From NCBI GenBank assembly GCA_030141605.1, contig JAQGDQ010000018.1, positions 496,001 through 560,000 on the forward strand: a DNA stretch of 64,000 nucleotides, given 5' to 3'. Origin of the DNA: Tubiluchus corallicola. Lineage: Eukaryota > Priapulida > Priapulimorpha > Priapulimorphida > Tubiluchidae. The notes under the pieces are model-generated. The model did not search any database and was not told where the DNA came from. It saw nothing but the letters and a program-made list of their open reading frames with translations. Shown here piece by piece: positions 37,601 to 49,529 of the stretch. Made by a program: the position numbers and the translations under genes. The first letter of the stretch is position 1; every line of letters begins with the position of its first letter.

Positions 37601-40600
37601 TACAGAGATGCTATCCAATAACACAGAATCAACCGTCCACAGTTTCAACTACAAATGATTCAAATGTGAAAGTGCCAGTAGCCGTCTCTGTGAGTTCCAG
37701 TGAACCGGTGCCTATACCACACCATAGAAAACATTATAGTGAGCGACCGCCTACGCATAGTTCTAGCAAAAAGTATAAATCTTTTTTAAGTTTAAGCCTT
37801 TATAAGTTAGTTATAGTGCACAAAAGGATGACTGTTGATTGGAATATACCAACAAACTGTAGTTTATATATCTCTGATTTTCGCCTTTTACAAAGAATTG
37901 TACTTGCGTAGATATTTCAGAATTTAGAAATGTTCTAAGCTCTTTTCAAACTGTAAAATGCATTTGGCAATACCATTTATATGTTGTTTGTAGTGTAATA
38001 TTCAACAACTGCAGCATATATGAACATACACCTGTATGAGTGTAAACAAAAACAGTTTACGTATTTGTTTGCTTATGGTTTTATTTCAAAAATATTTGAT
38101 ATTTTGAATACTTTGTTCTATAGTGATGTGAAGACTGATCCCGAAGAAGACTCTTCAGCAGCAGTAACTGACGGCGATGAGGATGATAAAGATGTCCAGC
38201 TTACTATCTCTGATGATTATAGAGATGTTTTTCAGCCAAGAACAAACACCTGTATGTTTTCATTTCATACTTGTCTTACAGTAGGCCATACACAAAGAGC
38301 ATTAGGATAATCTCTTTATAGTGCTCTTGTAATAATTATTAGTTATCTTCATATTTGTGTAAAACCTATTTTGCCCAATCGTAACACAAAACATAGTTTC
38401 ATGGAAATATCATTTATCATAAATTTATTTTATGACCTATGCAGCTTATTGCAGAGTAGAAACTTTTTGCTTTTCATCTGATGAATTTTTGTGCTGTTAA
38501 ATGTTGTTATTATATACGCCTTGTAGTACTGGCTAAATGCATCAATCATGTGAAGAAAACAAATAAAACTGCCTTGTTTAAAAGTTTCATCAACATGTTT
38601 TTTTTGTTGCAGTAAGTCGTACTCCACCGAAGCCTGTTGAACCGTTTGTAGCCCCACCAGAAGATATTCCAGGTATATGATCAATCAATAAATCACAAAC
38701 AAATATTGATTCCTTCCATTAGGATTATAAGAAAAGTCTTGGGATGAAGATTGTCATTCAAACATTTTTATTATACCTCTGAAACTGCTAGCAGCCTATG
38801 TGGACCAAAGGATCGGGGAAAGGTCACCCAATGTTCACTTCTGTTCATTGAACTTGGGTTTATAACCCTTTGGAAAAAATTTTTTCTTTTTTGTTTGTAA
38901 TTATAAATTACTTAGTGCAGAAAATTTACAGAAGGTGCAATAAATACAAACCAACTACTGTTTCCTTACTGCCATTTGTAGCTTATACTCAAAATTACAT
39001 GACTTGTAAAAAATGAATGAATCTTACCCATGGTAAATATGTGCATAACAAACAAAGATATCTTTCAGTTTTTGCAATTTGTTAACAAGAAAAGATATGT
39101 TTCACTTTTTTACCTTGAAATTTTCTTTCGCATCCGTAAAAATCAAATTAAACAAAGAGTGTTAGATCCTTGAATAAATTTATTGTATCACTGTCAAGTT
39201 CGTAAAGATTATATAGCTGTCTACAAGTGCTACTTTCTGCCAGAAAGCAGTTCCTTAGTTTATTCATTCGCAGAAAAGCACATTAAGAGACTAATAATTA
39301 TTGATAGTGTAGTAGTAACATTTGGAGTGTGTTAGCTGAACAGAATTTAAAAAAAAACAAGCAGAAGAAGAATGTCCAATTCAGCAGTATCAACACAAAC
39401 TGTCAGATATGGGACATTTGCCACTGCTCGTGGGCATTTTGAATAATGTGTCATCATTAAATTAAGCAATTATCCAAATAGGAATTGTCAGATTAAATAT
39501 GCTTCATGCTATTCATTTTATTTCAGGCCTTATTTATGATTATAAGTTTTCTCCGCCCGGACTTGTATTGGCTGATTTTAAACGATATTATGCACGCCCC
39601 GGTAATAATTTCATTGAGTTGTAGTACGTATGGCATCTGATTTGACAGCTACCAAGTTATTCATAATCAGCTATTAGGGAACACAGTAATTTATTCTCTT
39701 GTAAGGCTTCTAATGATGTTTCTCGTGACAGCATGCTGATACTTTGTACCGGAAGCTTTATATATTTTCCAAACGAAATAGTTAGTCCACATTTAGATGT
39801 TTGTAACTAACTGAATAATTTAAATTTTTTGAACACCAGCAACACCTTGTGCTTGGAATACCCGATTATGACATTTTATTTTTTAGTTTTGCGAAAGTTA
39901 GAGTGCACTGATCTAGGTAGCTGAAACAGTTGTCAATTGTGAATAACTGAAATTTAATTGACGGAATTAAAATTATTCTACGAGAAGTAAACATAACAGA
40001 ACCAAATATGCTGGCCATTTTATTTCTCGCGTATGTTTTATTAATGTCACTGTTAAAACTGCCTACAATATATGCGTGTAAATCTCACGAAGTTATTTTG
40101 ATTTTTTTTTTTGGCGGGGGTTAGGCTGTTTAATTTATAGCTGATTTGCTGATAGTAATGGTAACAGTCAAATCACTGATGTTTAGTACTGTGTTTTCTG
40201 TATTGCACTGCATAGTTTCTAGTGCAATTTGATTGTTTTGTGTTTTTGCACAGCGTGCGGTGTAATTTAAATCTGCATGATTCCATTCCTAGGTGAAAGT
40301 ATTGCACCTGTTGTAGCTGCAGGTATACCATCGGTAAAAAAATTAGAGCCAGCTCATGTTAAGAAATCAGATTCCGCTGCATCTTTACCAGATAAGGAGC
40401 GCAAAATCAAAGAAAAAAGTACAGGTTTGGTGTGCTGTTTTATGCATACTTTGTACATTATGAGTTGCAAATTTTCCGCAAAGAAATAATTTGTTTTTTG
40501 CTTTAATAATTTGAGTTTGCGCAAAATGTTTGCTTGTGCAAGTGCAGTGTCACAGATGAATCACAACTGCTTGCCTTTACAAATTTTGTTGCATTTTTTC

Positions 40601-43600
40601 CATTTTATCTCAAACTTTTTTGTGATTTCAAGTCATAATTATGCTGTAAGCATTTATGCAGTAAATGTTTCAGTTCTGATTCATTATGCACAATATAATT
40701 TTTATTACATTTAGTTAATAAGAGTTTGCATGTTTTGCATGTTTTATAGTTAGAAGAAGTACCTCATCTTCATATTTATATCGACCTCAGTCACCTGGTA
40801 AGAAACAACTTTTCATTTCATTTTTCTATTGAAAGCAAATATACAAAGCTTACTGTGTAAAGTGCAACAATATGTGGCCAACTCTACAGCCACTTAGGCT
40901 TCTTAAAAATGGTCTGATATTTTTTGACAAAACAGAAATAATGTTATTGCCCAGAAACATTTGTACAAAGATTGTAGTCAATGTGAATTTCAGATGCTTG
41001 AAATTTTATGACATACCTCTTTCTGTTTTTGTGTTTGTGATTTTTAGGTTGTTTTTAGCAAAATTTATTTTCATTAGATAAAGTAGCTCGAAGTAAATCT
41101 GGAAGTCGCCACGGTTCACCTGCTGTGGTTCGGCGCAATTCACCTTTGACAACTAATGCATCCACCACTAATATGGAAACAAATACAAGTAAAATTTGAG
41201 AGCTTAGTCTGGCTGCTTTTTTTGCTAACAGGCATAGCATTTTCTAAAACTGTAGCTATAATTGAAAATAATGAACTGCTAACAACTTTTGTGCACTGAT
41301 CGTATTAAAAACAAGTTTTGTATCTGTACTAACTACATTTGAAACACATCTGACATTTTGAGCTTGCATATTATGTGTGCACCCTAACATTTCTTACCTA
41401 CAAAATATTTTAAAATTTGAATATTTGGAACAATTACAGTCTTTTCATTTTGATTAACTTTAAATCTGTATTTTTTTATTTCCTTTTGTGTTGTATTAGC
41501 TATATTTATTTATTGCTTTTATTTATTGCTTATGTTTTATTTATTCAGAATTATATGTTACAGTTAATGTTCTTATAATGTGAATTAAAACAGTTTTTTG
41601 GCATGACATTATCCTTAACATAATGTGACATCAACCTATAGTTTAACCACAATGTATTGCTAATTATTGTTATTGTTAACTAAATCGTACAGCAGATTAA
41701 TCAACTCTAACAATAACAAACAACACTCAATCATTGGTGACTAGAGGTGAGCTAAAATTCTGTGTGGCCAAATATTTAGTTACGAATGCAAGTCAAGTAT
41801 GTAATTTTGGCTTGTGTACTTCTTAAGCTTCCTCACCACGCAAGGTGTCATTTGTTATTTATCGTAAAATAATTATTCAATTTTTATACAAATAGCAAAA
41901 GCAGTTTTTAACTGAACATTCAGTTACAAGAAAGCACATTTCACATTTTAATGTGGAAATATTGGGTTTCGTTCAGGGCAAAAAGCCTGGCAGATGTACA
42001 TTCAGTTTGATGCGAAACAAATGCCAGTCTTACTTCTTATTTTATGTGTTGTGTGAAGATTCAGTAACATGTATTTCTTATTTACTTTTGGTATAGTCTG
42101 ACTTACATGTGGTAGATATTTTTGTGTTTAGGTAAATTCAATATACTTTTAATATTCCAAAAAATGACTGAAAAGGCTGTTTAGTACTTAAATAACTGAT
42201 AGATTTTGTTTTTGTAGAAAAAGAGAAGAAAGCCGCTGCTGTTCGACAAGAATCTGCAGGAAAAAGTCCAGAAGTTATACCAGTCCCAAGTGACCGACCT
42301 GTTGGACTGAATATGTGTGACTTTTTACCTGTATGTTGAAAATTTAGTCAAATATTCTATAAATCAAATTTGTTAAATGAGGAGAGTGGCTATTATCTTC
42401 AGTCTTTATGTTTACCAAAATGAGTGAATGACACCAATTTACATTTAATGCTATTCTTTTTTCGGTTCTTATTTTTGCCAAGAAGTTTCCATCCCATTGA
42501 GCAAAAAATAACCTATGCAAAATAAATAATATTAAAATAATCGTTAATCTTGTTGGTTGCTTAATTCAACTGCATTTTCCCACAGAAGCAGATAAGCAGT
42601 AGTGCCAAGGCTTCGCGTTCTGTGTCTGAAGAAGAATCAATGACTGCATTAATGTCTGGTCACAATTCTATGGCAGCTGTTCTCTCAACACGACAAAAAA
42701 ATCTTCAGGTTGTACGAACTATGTGGACAAACAGGGATATTAAAGTAAGACTTATTTGCATAATTCTTCTTGTTGAGATCCTTAGAACTGTATTACATTT
42801 GTTATCAGTTTACAGAGAAAAATTTGAACAACTGTAATAATAAGGAAAGGTTACTATGTCGAACACAGGGAAGGCTATACTAGTTCGTTGCAGTTCTGTG
42901 TAATTGTTTTTGTTGAGGGGTGATACCATTGCTGTAAAGGCATTTCTAAGGTACATACACAACTTGTAACGATAGCCATTAACAAAACAGAGGAAGGCTT
43001 GTAACCCAATGCCTCTTTAACATTAGAATGATTGAGAAATTTGCCCACCTGGAAAACCAAGTGGCCAATTTTCATCTCTGCCATTTTTTAAAGAAAAAGA
43101 AAGGGAAAAACATTCTTTTTTTGTTATTAAGGTTAGTAGTATCGATTAATTAATTTGCTTGGCTAATTATTCAGACTAACTAAAAAGTTAAATACACTGA
43201 TTAGTTATTTGCTTTCTGTGGCCACAATAAAGCATGACAACACTTTTCTTGGAAATATCTTGTACATTCAAAAGTAATGTGAACATCTAAATAGTTACAA
43301 GTTTCTAAATAAACTGAACAGTAACCATAAGAATTATTATATTAATATCACCAGCTATTTTTTCTCGAGTTCATGTGCTGCAATTCCTGCATTTTATAAC
43401 ATTGACTTTGCTCCCAGAATGTATACCTTTCTACAAAATCAGCACGTCAAGAGCCGTCTTATTTTTGCATTTAGTAATCATATAAATGCAAGAAAGCAAT
43501 AATTAATTAAATAGTCTGAAAAAGTTTAAATCTCCACTGGAACTCGAATCCAAGTGCTGCTTTCCAGCAGCTATTATATATCATTTCATTGATTCACCAG

Positions 43601-45986
43601 AATCAATATTCTGCCAGTACTGCATAGCACAGGAAGTGCAGAAATACCTGGGATGTGGGCTTGCCAGTATATTTGACAACAAGCAAAAAATAAGAACAAA
43701 AAGTAACTAATGGTTTGCAGCTCTTAAATCTTACTATTACATGTATGCAATGTACTGTAACCATCATTATCTAACTGGCATGAAGTATCCTAGTTGAAAT
43801 GGGTTCATTACAATGTACCCCACAAGTAGACTAGCTGACTATAAATTTGCACAACATGTAAATGCAGATAGTGTCCATTAGTTTACCATCAGTTTGCCAA
43901 AATGAATGCAAATTTTGCTTAGTGATGAAGCAGGAATGATTGTAAACTACTGGAACAATCAAAACTGATTAAGGCATAAAGTTTGTTGTAAGTTTTGTTT
44001 CATATTAGTTTCACTTTCAATCTCAACTGACCAAAAATGTAAAGCACAAACATTTTTATCAGACAGGCACCAACATTCCAGACTCATAGCTTCTATTCGT
44101 CAATGAAGTGTGTTGTTATTGAATACAAATAGGTGTCTCCTGATGAAGTGTCATTTTTGACAACATTCTCTTCCTTCAGACGTGTAAAAAGCTGCCAGTA
44201 TGTTAGCTACTGAAATATAATCATGACAGCAGCATTATAAGGTATACGTAAATTAATAAAAAGTCATACAATGGCACTTTTCAAAGAAATTATTTGGCTC
44301 CTGGGCAAGTACTAAAATTTCAAAGTGGTCAAAAATGACTGCTCTCTCGTAGTGTTAATATATTATTTGTTTTTTCAAAAATATAATTGGAACTACTTTT
44401 AATTATAACTTTACTTAAACGTCTTATAGCTTAAGTGTCAATTTGTTATACATTTAAATTCATATCTTGCAGACTGCATTAGATACAGCAATCACAATGA
44501 GTGACCAAGCGGTGGTTGTGGATATATTGGGAATCATATGCTTACGAGAGTAAGTGTTGCTTTCGTTTCTATTCTTAACAACAGTATTATTTAAATATAG
44601 GCACTCGTAACAACAGCCCCTTAACTTTTATGTTTAGTTGCATTATCAAAAATTAGGATGCTACATGCTATGTTTTTGCCTAGCTGTAATAAATTTTTTG
44701 CATGACTAGTGGTGTTTGTAGTGCTTGTGCAACATAAGGCTGACGTCAATTCTGAATGTTTGGCACAGGTTGACCTGACACTTGACTTGTTTTAAGTAAC
44801 TTTCTAGTTAAAACTGGGCCGCTTGCCATTGACAAGTGCTTCAGTTAAATCATAGTGTGGAGTTTAGCTACCAAATCTGTCCAATTATATTTGTAAAATT
44901 TTATGTTTTTTATTGTGAAATTGTCTAAATATGCAAAGTTTTTCAAAAGTTAAGTGTTATTAAATAATTAACTAATATGTTGACGTGTTATTATTTAATT
45001 ACTTCTTGGTGTTTTTTGCAAGGAGTCACCGAAGATTTGTTAGAAAACCCTACATATTTAATATTTATAGCATTTACACTGCATATTAATTAAACTTTTA
45101 TAGTTGATGTTAAAGTTCAATTTCTCCATATTTAGATCTTGGTGGAATTTGGACCTTTGCGGCTTAATTCTGTCACAACTTCAGGATTTGTTGGAGAGCA
45201 AATATGAAAAGCAAGTACTATTACTTACATACAGTGCTATATTTCTTATTTTGTACAAAATACCGCTTTGTTTCTGTTTGTAACTGCATGATTGCCAGAA
45301 CAAGTATGCTGTTATGATAATGACAATAATATTTAGTGCTGTCGTTGTCAATAAATTATATTAATTTTTTGTTAATTTGTTGCTTTAGTTATGTGATACG
45401 CGGCTGCAATGCACTGAAGCTCATTCTAAAGAATTTTGGTTCAATAATCATGTCAAATCTAGCTGGAGGCTCTGCTATAGGAATAGATATCTCAAGAGAG
45501 GAACGGTATATCATTACATTCAGTTGCCAAGTGTAAAATGAAATAAAGATTGTGTAATGCCTCTTTACTAAATTCATTTGGGTAGTTAACCATAAAGCAT
45601 TTTTATAGTTATATAAATAAAATTTATTGTTTCTTCTGACCACTTTTTTTGTTATTGGAACTTCTCATTTGTTTGCGAATCCAGTTCATAAGGAACTAAA
45701 CCACACTTCATGCATTTTATGAATTAGTTTTTAATTAAATTATTGAAAGTAAACTACTATACATCTGTTTTTGAATCAAGTTCTTGTGGTTTTCATTATT
45801 CATGAAAATTGTTGAAGCCTGGCGAGCGCTAAGCATCTTCTCATTGTTAATTTTAGGCATAACAAGTGCAAGATCTGTTATGAGTATTTAACAAATATTA
45901 GACCAATCCTGGAGAAGAAAGCAAAGTCTGGAAAGCTTCATAATCGCTTTAAAGACTTGATAATTCTTATGGATTCTCTTGGGTGA
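31260..45986 (+). CDS. KATNB1: Katanin p80 WD40-containing subunit B1
   Basis: The non-catalytic subunit of the microtubule-severing complex; it targets the p60 AAA ATPase to centrosomes and spindle poles. There are 22 coding exons, all in phase, giving 764 residues: 31260-31290, 31929-32059, 32647-32767, 33274-33416, 33728-33811, 33902-34017, 34129-34200, 34873-35023, 37323-37376, 37606-37772, 38124-38251, 38613-38672, 39527-39601, 40293-40424, 40750-40797, 41078-41188, 42218-42330, 42586-42744, 44473-44549, 45136-45210, 45389-45505, 45857-45986. The N-terminus ([18 protein letters not shown]) and six WD repeats, including [21 protein letters not shown] and [13 protein letters not shown], fill residues 1-290. 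The linker holds YRDVFQP and SRTPPKP. The C-terminal con80 domain (from about 590) binds p60 and ends with [17 protein letters not shown]-like sequence. The human protein is 655 residues; the excess is in the linker. Intron 20 starts with GC. The start is set by the 10-codon exon 1. Nothing looks broken. Confidence 0.97.
35190..36817 (-). mobile_element. Tigger/pogo DNA transposon in katanin intron 8, inactive
   Basis: A 1,628-bp element with inverted ends, CATTAGGTGCCACTTAATAG left and CAGTAGGCGCCGCTTAATAG right (reversed), flanked by TA (35188-35189, 36818-36819). The minus strand carries transposase remnants. At 36492-36271 lies a CENP-B-type helix-turn-helix region ([18 protein letters not shown], then [14 protein letters not shown]). 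At 35677-35477 lies the end of the DDE domain (LLVDNSTAH, then [19 protein letters not shown]). Between them the frame is broken by shifts and stops. It cannot make its own transposase. Confidence 0.93.
35477..36492 (-). pseudogene. Tigger-family transposase, broken
   Basis: Two open pieces of one transposase, the N-terminal DNA-binding part and the C-terminal part of the DDE catalytic domain with the second catalytic Asp (VDN). They are separated by about 590 bases in which family-like residues continue but in shifting frames. It lies antisense to katanin. Confidence 0.88.
43531..43600 (-). repeat. tRNA-like hairpins, possible SINE remnant
   Basis: On the minus strand a GCTGC stem with loop TGGAAA is followed by a T-arm-like hairpin with the 7-base loop TTCGAGT on a 4-5 bp stem. 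No matching acceptor or D-arm was found, so this is not an intact tRNA gene. It lies in katanin intron 18. Confidence 0.3.
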
Positions 45987-46852
45987 TGTAAAATGAGTTT
46001 TGCAAACTCGTTTTTATAAACATAACATAAACATGTAGTGTTCTGGGCATTGCATGTGTCTTGTTTTGTTTAAGATTTTAATAGTATTGTTCATATAATT
46101 GTTACTGAGAGTGTTTTCTGTGATGAGAAAATTTTGAGATCTAACGCAGCAATAACTCACCAAGCACGTGAGTTACTTGTTCAAATGTTTATCTTAAATG
46201 AACTGTGATATTATTTATATGACACACGACTATTTACTCACTATGAAGTAAGAGTAGATTTTTATCACAAATCATTTTTGCATGTTGCTTAACTTGTTAA
46301 TTTGAAAAAAGTAATTAAAGAACAATTGCCTGAAGCAAAAAATTGATTAACATTGATATTATTTGGAGTTGAAAAGAAATGTATTATTATTGTAGGATTA
46401 TTTTCTGCATAATATTTCTGCAAGATATTTGCTAGTCGGACCAGAATAATGTTCACTTGATACCTTAAATAAACAGAGCCACTGATTAGACAAAGTAACA
46501 CCAGACGTCATATAATATTCTGGTGTTTATCTGTTGACACTGTTATTAAGTTCACTCAGGATTATAAAATGTTTGGTATTGTCGAACAAAGGAAAAATTG
46601 CAGCTTTTTGTGTTTTGTCCACAAAAATTGACGATTTGCAAAATTCACACTAGGTAGTATTTTGCTTGTGTATGGTCTCTTTTCATGGCAGAAGTTACAT
46701 TGCTGGGCAAGTTGTGCAAGTTGCTTGAGATGCTAAAGGTTGTCAACTGATTTAACATAGCCGTTTTTTCTTTTTTATTGAAAAAATAGACAATGAAACA
46801 TTCTTAAGAGTTTTTGTGAAAAACTGAATGTGATGTTCCTCTTTCAAATAAA
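45987..46852 (+). other. Probable katanin 3' UTR with AATAAA
   Basis: Non-coding sequence after the TGA. A consensus AATAAA is at 46847-46852, giving a UTR of about 880 bases if used. Confidence 0.5.
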
Positions 46853-47893
46853 ATCTAGAAGAATGCTGTGTTTACTTTTTCGAGTATCTCTCAGTTATTG
46901 CCTTTCAGTTGATTGGTGATGGCCACTCATTGATGTGGAATACTCATTATAAATGACTTGGGTATGCCTTTTTGTCTCTAAAAATTCATGAAAAACTCGA
47001 TGTTGGCCAGCTAACTAATCACCATTCCATACTATGCATTTGTATGTAATTATTTTCTCATTCTGTCTGTTAATTAATTCACATTATGCAAATTAATTTA
47101 CTTTTATTCTACTTTGTTAATGCATTTGTGTTTTTTAATCAAACAATGGATAACAAAATTACTATCCTCATATCTTTTTTAAAGCTACTTTTTCATCAGA
47201 TATGGACCAAAAATTTAGAAAGTAATTGTATGCAAATTGGGTACAAATTTAATCTCGATCAGAAATATCTTAATAGGTAATACGCAGTGAAAAATTATGG
47301 TTGTGTATGTTAAACTGTCAGCTGAGGCATAGTTTATTGCCTTTGCAGGTGAAATGTATGATGTAATCTGGTGGTGCAAAGTTCATAAATAATGTAAACT
47401 ATTGATGCTAATGGATATTAGTTATTTAGAATAGTATCAGCTATACAAGTTAATTAGAAAAAAGGTTAACTAGTTACCTGTCAAAAATGGGACCAGCATT
47501 AGCTGCACTAGAGTTCATACAAAATTATTTATTCAATAACGAATACTGATTTCGTAATGTGTGAAACGTGTAAAATGTGTAAATAACTTTTGTGTATTTT
47601 CACACTTGCTTAAAACTACTAGTTTCATAAAAAACTTCATAGTAATGACCTTTAATTAATTAAACTGTTATATTTATTATTAAACTTTAGCAAAACATAT
47701 ACTGTATAATTACTGTATAAAAGGAAATATCGTACGGGATAGTTTATAAAATAAACTGCACTTTTATTACCTCAGTGTTTACTATTTTTACTGCAATGTA
47801 CTGTGTAGTAGTCAATATTATTGGGTACAAATTTGGGTACAAGCTACATCAATACAAGTAAACTTACAATAATGCTTTTATGGAAAACCACAC
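46853..47893. other. Intergenic gap between convergent genes
   Basis: AT-rich sequence without a supported gene. The 64-codon frame at 47086-47280 shows no family features. Confidence 0.5.
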
Positions 47894-48567
47894 ATAACAA
47901 TAACTTTCCACCAGAAAATGTACATGCAGTTTAGTGATTTAGCACCAGTCTATGCAAGCGTTAAAACAATTTACAATGAATAACTGTTTGGTTTATTGAA
48001 GGGATATGTCCTGTGTAGCAAAACAAAACCTGCAACACCATGATTAAGACCAAATACAGATTATCTAGATACCAAAATGAAAATTGTAATTAAACAAATA
48101 TATAGATATGCATTCATAAAACTAACAAGACAATTTAAAAATGCTACGCTGTAGTACACACTCTGATTATGATATGAAATACTAGTTCAGACAGAACTGA
48201 CAAAACTAAAGTAACTCCCTTGTTCACTTTATAACAATAACTTTTCACCAGAAAATGTACATGCAGTTTAGTGATTTAGCACCAGTCTATGCAAGCGTTA
48301 AAACAATTTACAATGAATAACTGTTTGGTTTATTGAAGGGATATGTCCTGTGTAGCAAAACAAAACCTGCAATACCATGATTAAGACCAAATACAGATTA
48401 TCTAGATACCAAAATGAAAATTGTAATTAAACAAATATATAGATATGCATTCGTAAAACTAACAAGACAATTTAAAAATGCTACGCAGGAGTACACACTC
48501 TGATTATGATATGAAATACTAGTTCAGACAGAACTGATAAAACTAAAGTAACTCCCTTGTTCACTTT
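47894..48567. repeat. Recent 337-bp tandem duplication
   Basis: Two head-to-tail units, 47894-48230 and 48231-48567, begin ATAACAATAACTTT and end GTTCACTTT. I counted about half a dozen substitutions and no indel between them, so roughly 98 percent identity. The sequence is non-coding. Confidence 0.97.
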
Positions 48568-49529
48568 AGTATCGCTTGAGCTCATCACCATGTTTCAAAC
48601 TATACAAGAATATTCCACCACTTTTAAGTACCAAATTGAGGTTATCACTAGGACGTCAAATTATACAATAATAACTTTGCAGTGACTTCACAATAACATA
48701 AGAGCACATAAGTTGCCACTTAAGAAATAACAAGTTATACGGTCAAATATGCTTTCCTAATTACATCTAACACATAATGCTATCAGTTATCACCCACTCT
48801 GTTACATCATACTTGTAAAAATATTCAGTAATTGTAAAATTTACTGGTAGATACACAAATTGTTAATTAAAGCATCTAATTTTGAATACAGTTATGAATG
48901 TACAACAGCACCGCTGTAGCACGTTTCTAGCGCTAATCATTTTCAATTGAAAGCAACATCATTTAGTTCTAATTATAAGCAGTTAAGTGGAAAATCAAGT
49001 ATTTTTGATTGTGCAATTACTAAGCATTTTAAGCAATGCAAACAAAATAAAAATGACAGCACTCAGCTTCTAAAACTCTTTCCGCAAAATAAAGTAAAAA
49101 ACTAAACAAAATGTCACACTAAAAAATATAAACCAGCAAGAAAATGGACACTTAAAAACTAGTGTGTGTGCGCACATTTCTTCATAAAATATTCTACTTA
49201 AAAGAAAAGCATTCATGGAATGCATATACCTATGTGTTGCAAAATTGAAACAAAAACAATAATAAAATATCTCTGTTTGTTAAAACTTATAATAAATATA
49301 AACCAATTAATGAAAACACCTTTAATGTAATAATAACGATAATAGAGAGAACATCCTGTCTCCAAAATATAACAAACCATTTGACAGTAACTTAAATTAA
49401 AAAAAATGATAATTAATAGGCAGAGTTTTCACAAGTGGATTACCCTTTTAATTGGTATCAATTATCCAAATGAAAATTAAGTTTACATGGCTTTAAAACT
49501 TGTTGCCATTCACTCACTAGCACCACATT
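48568..49529. other. AT-rich stretch, probably 3' UTR or flank of the zinc-finger gene
   Basis: No coding content seen. If the minus-strand exon at 49,530-50,083 is terminal, its 3' UTR runs into this stretch. Confidence 0.4.

Noticed and set aside
43531-43600. Intact tRNA gene
   Set aside because: The anticodon and T arms resemble tRNA, but no pairing acceptor stem or D arm was found; at most a SINE or tRNA relic.
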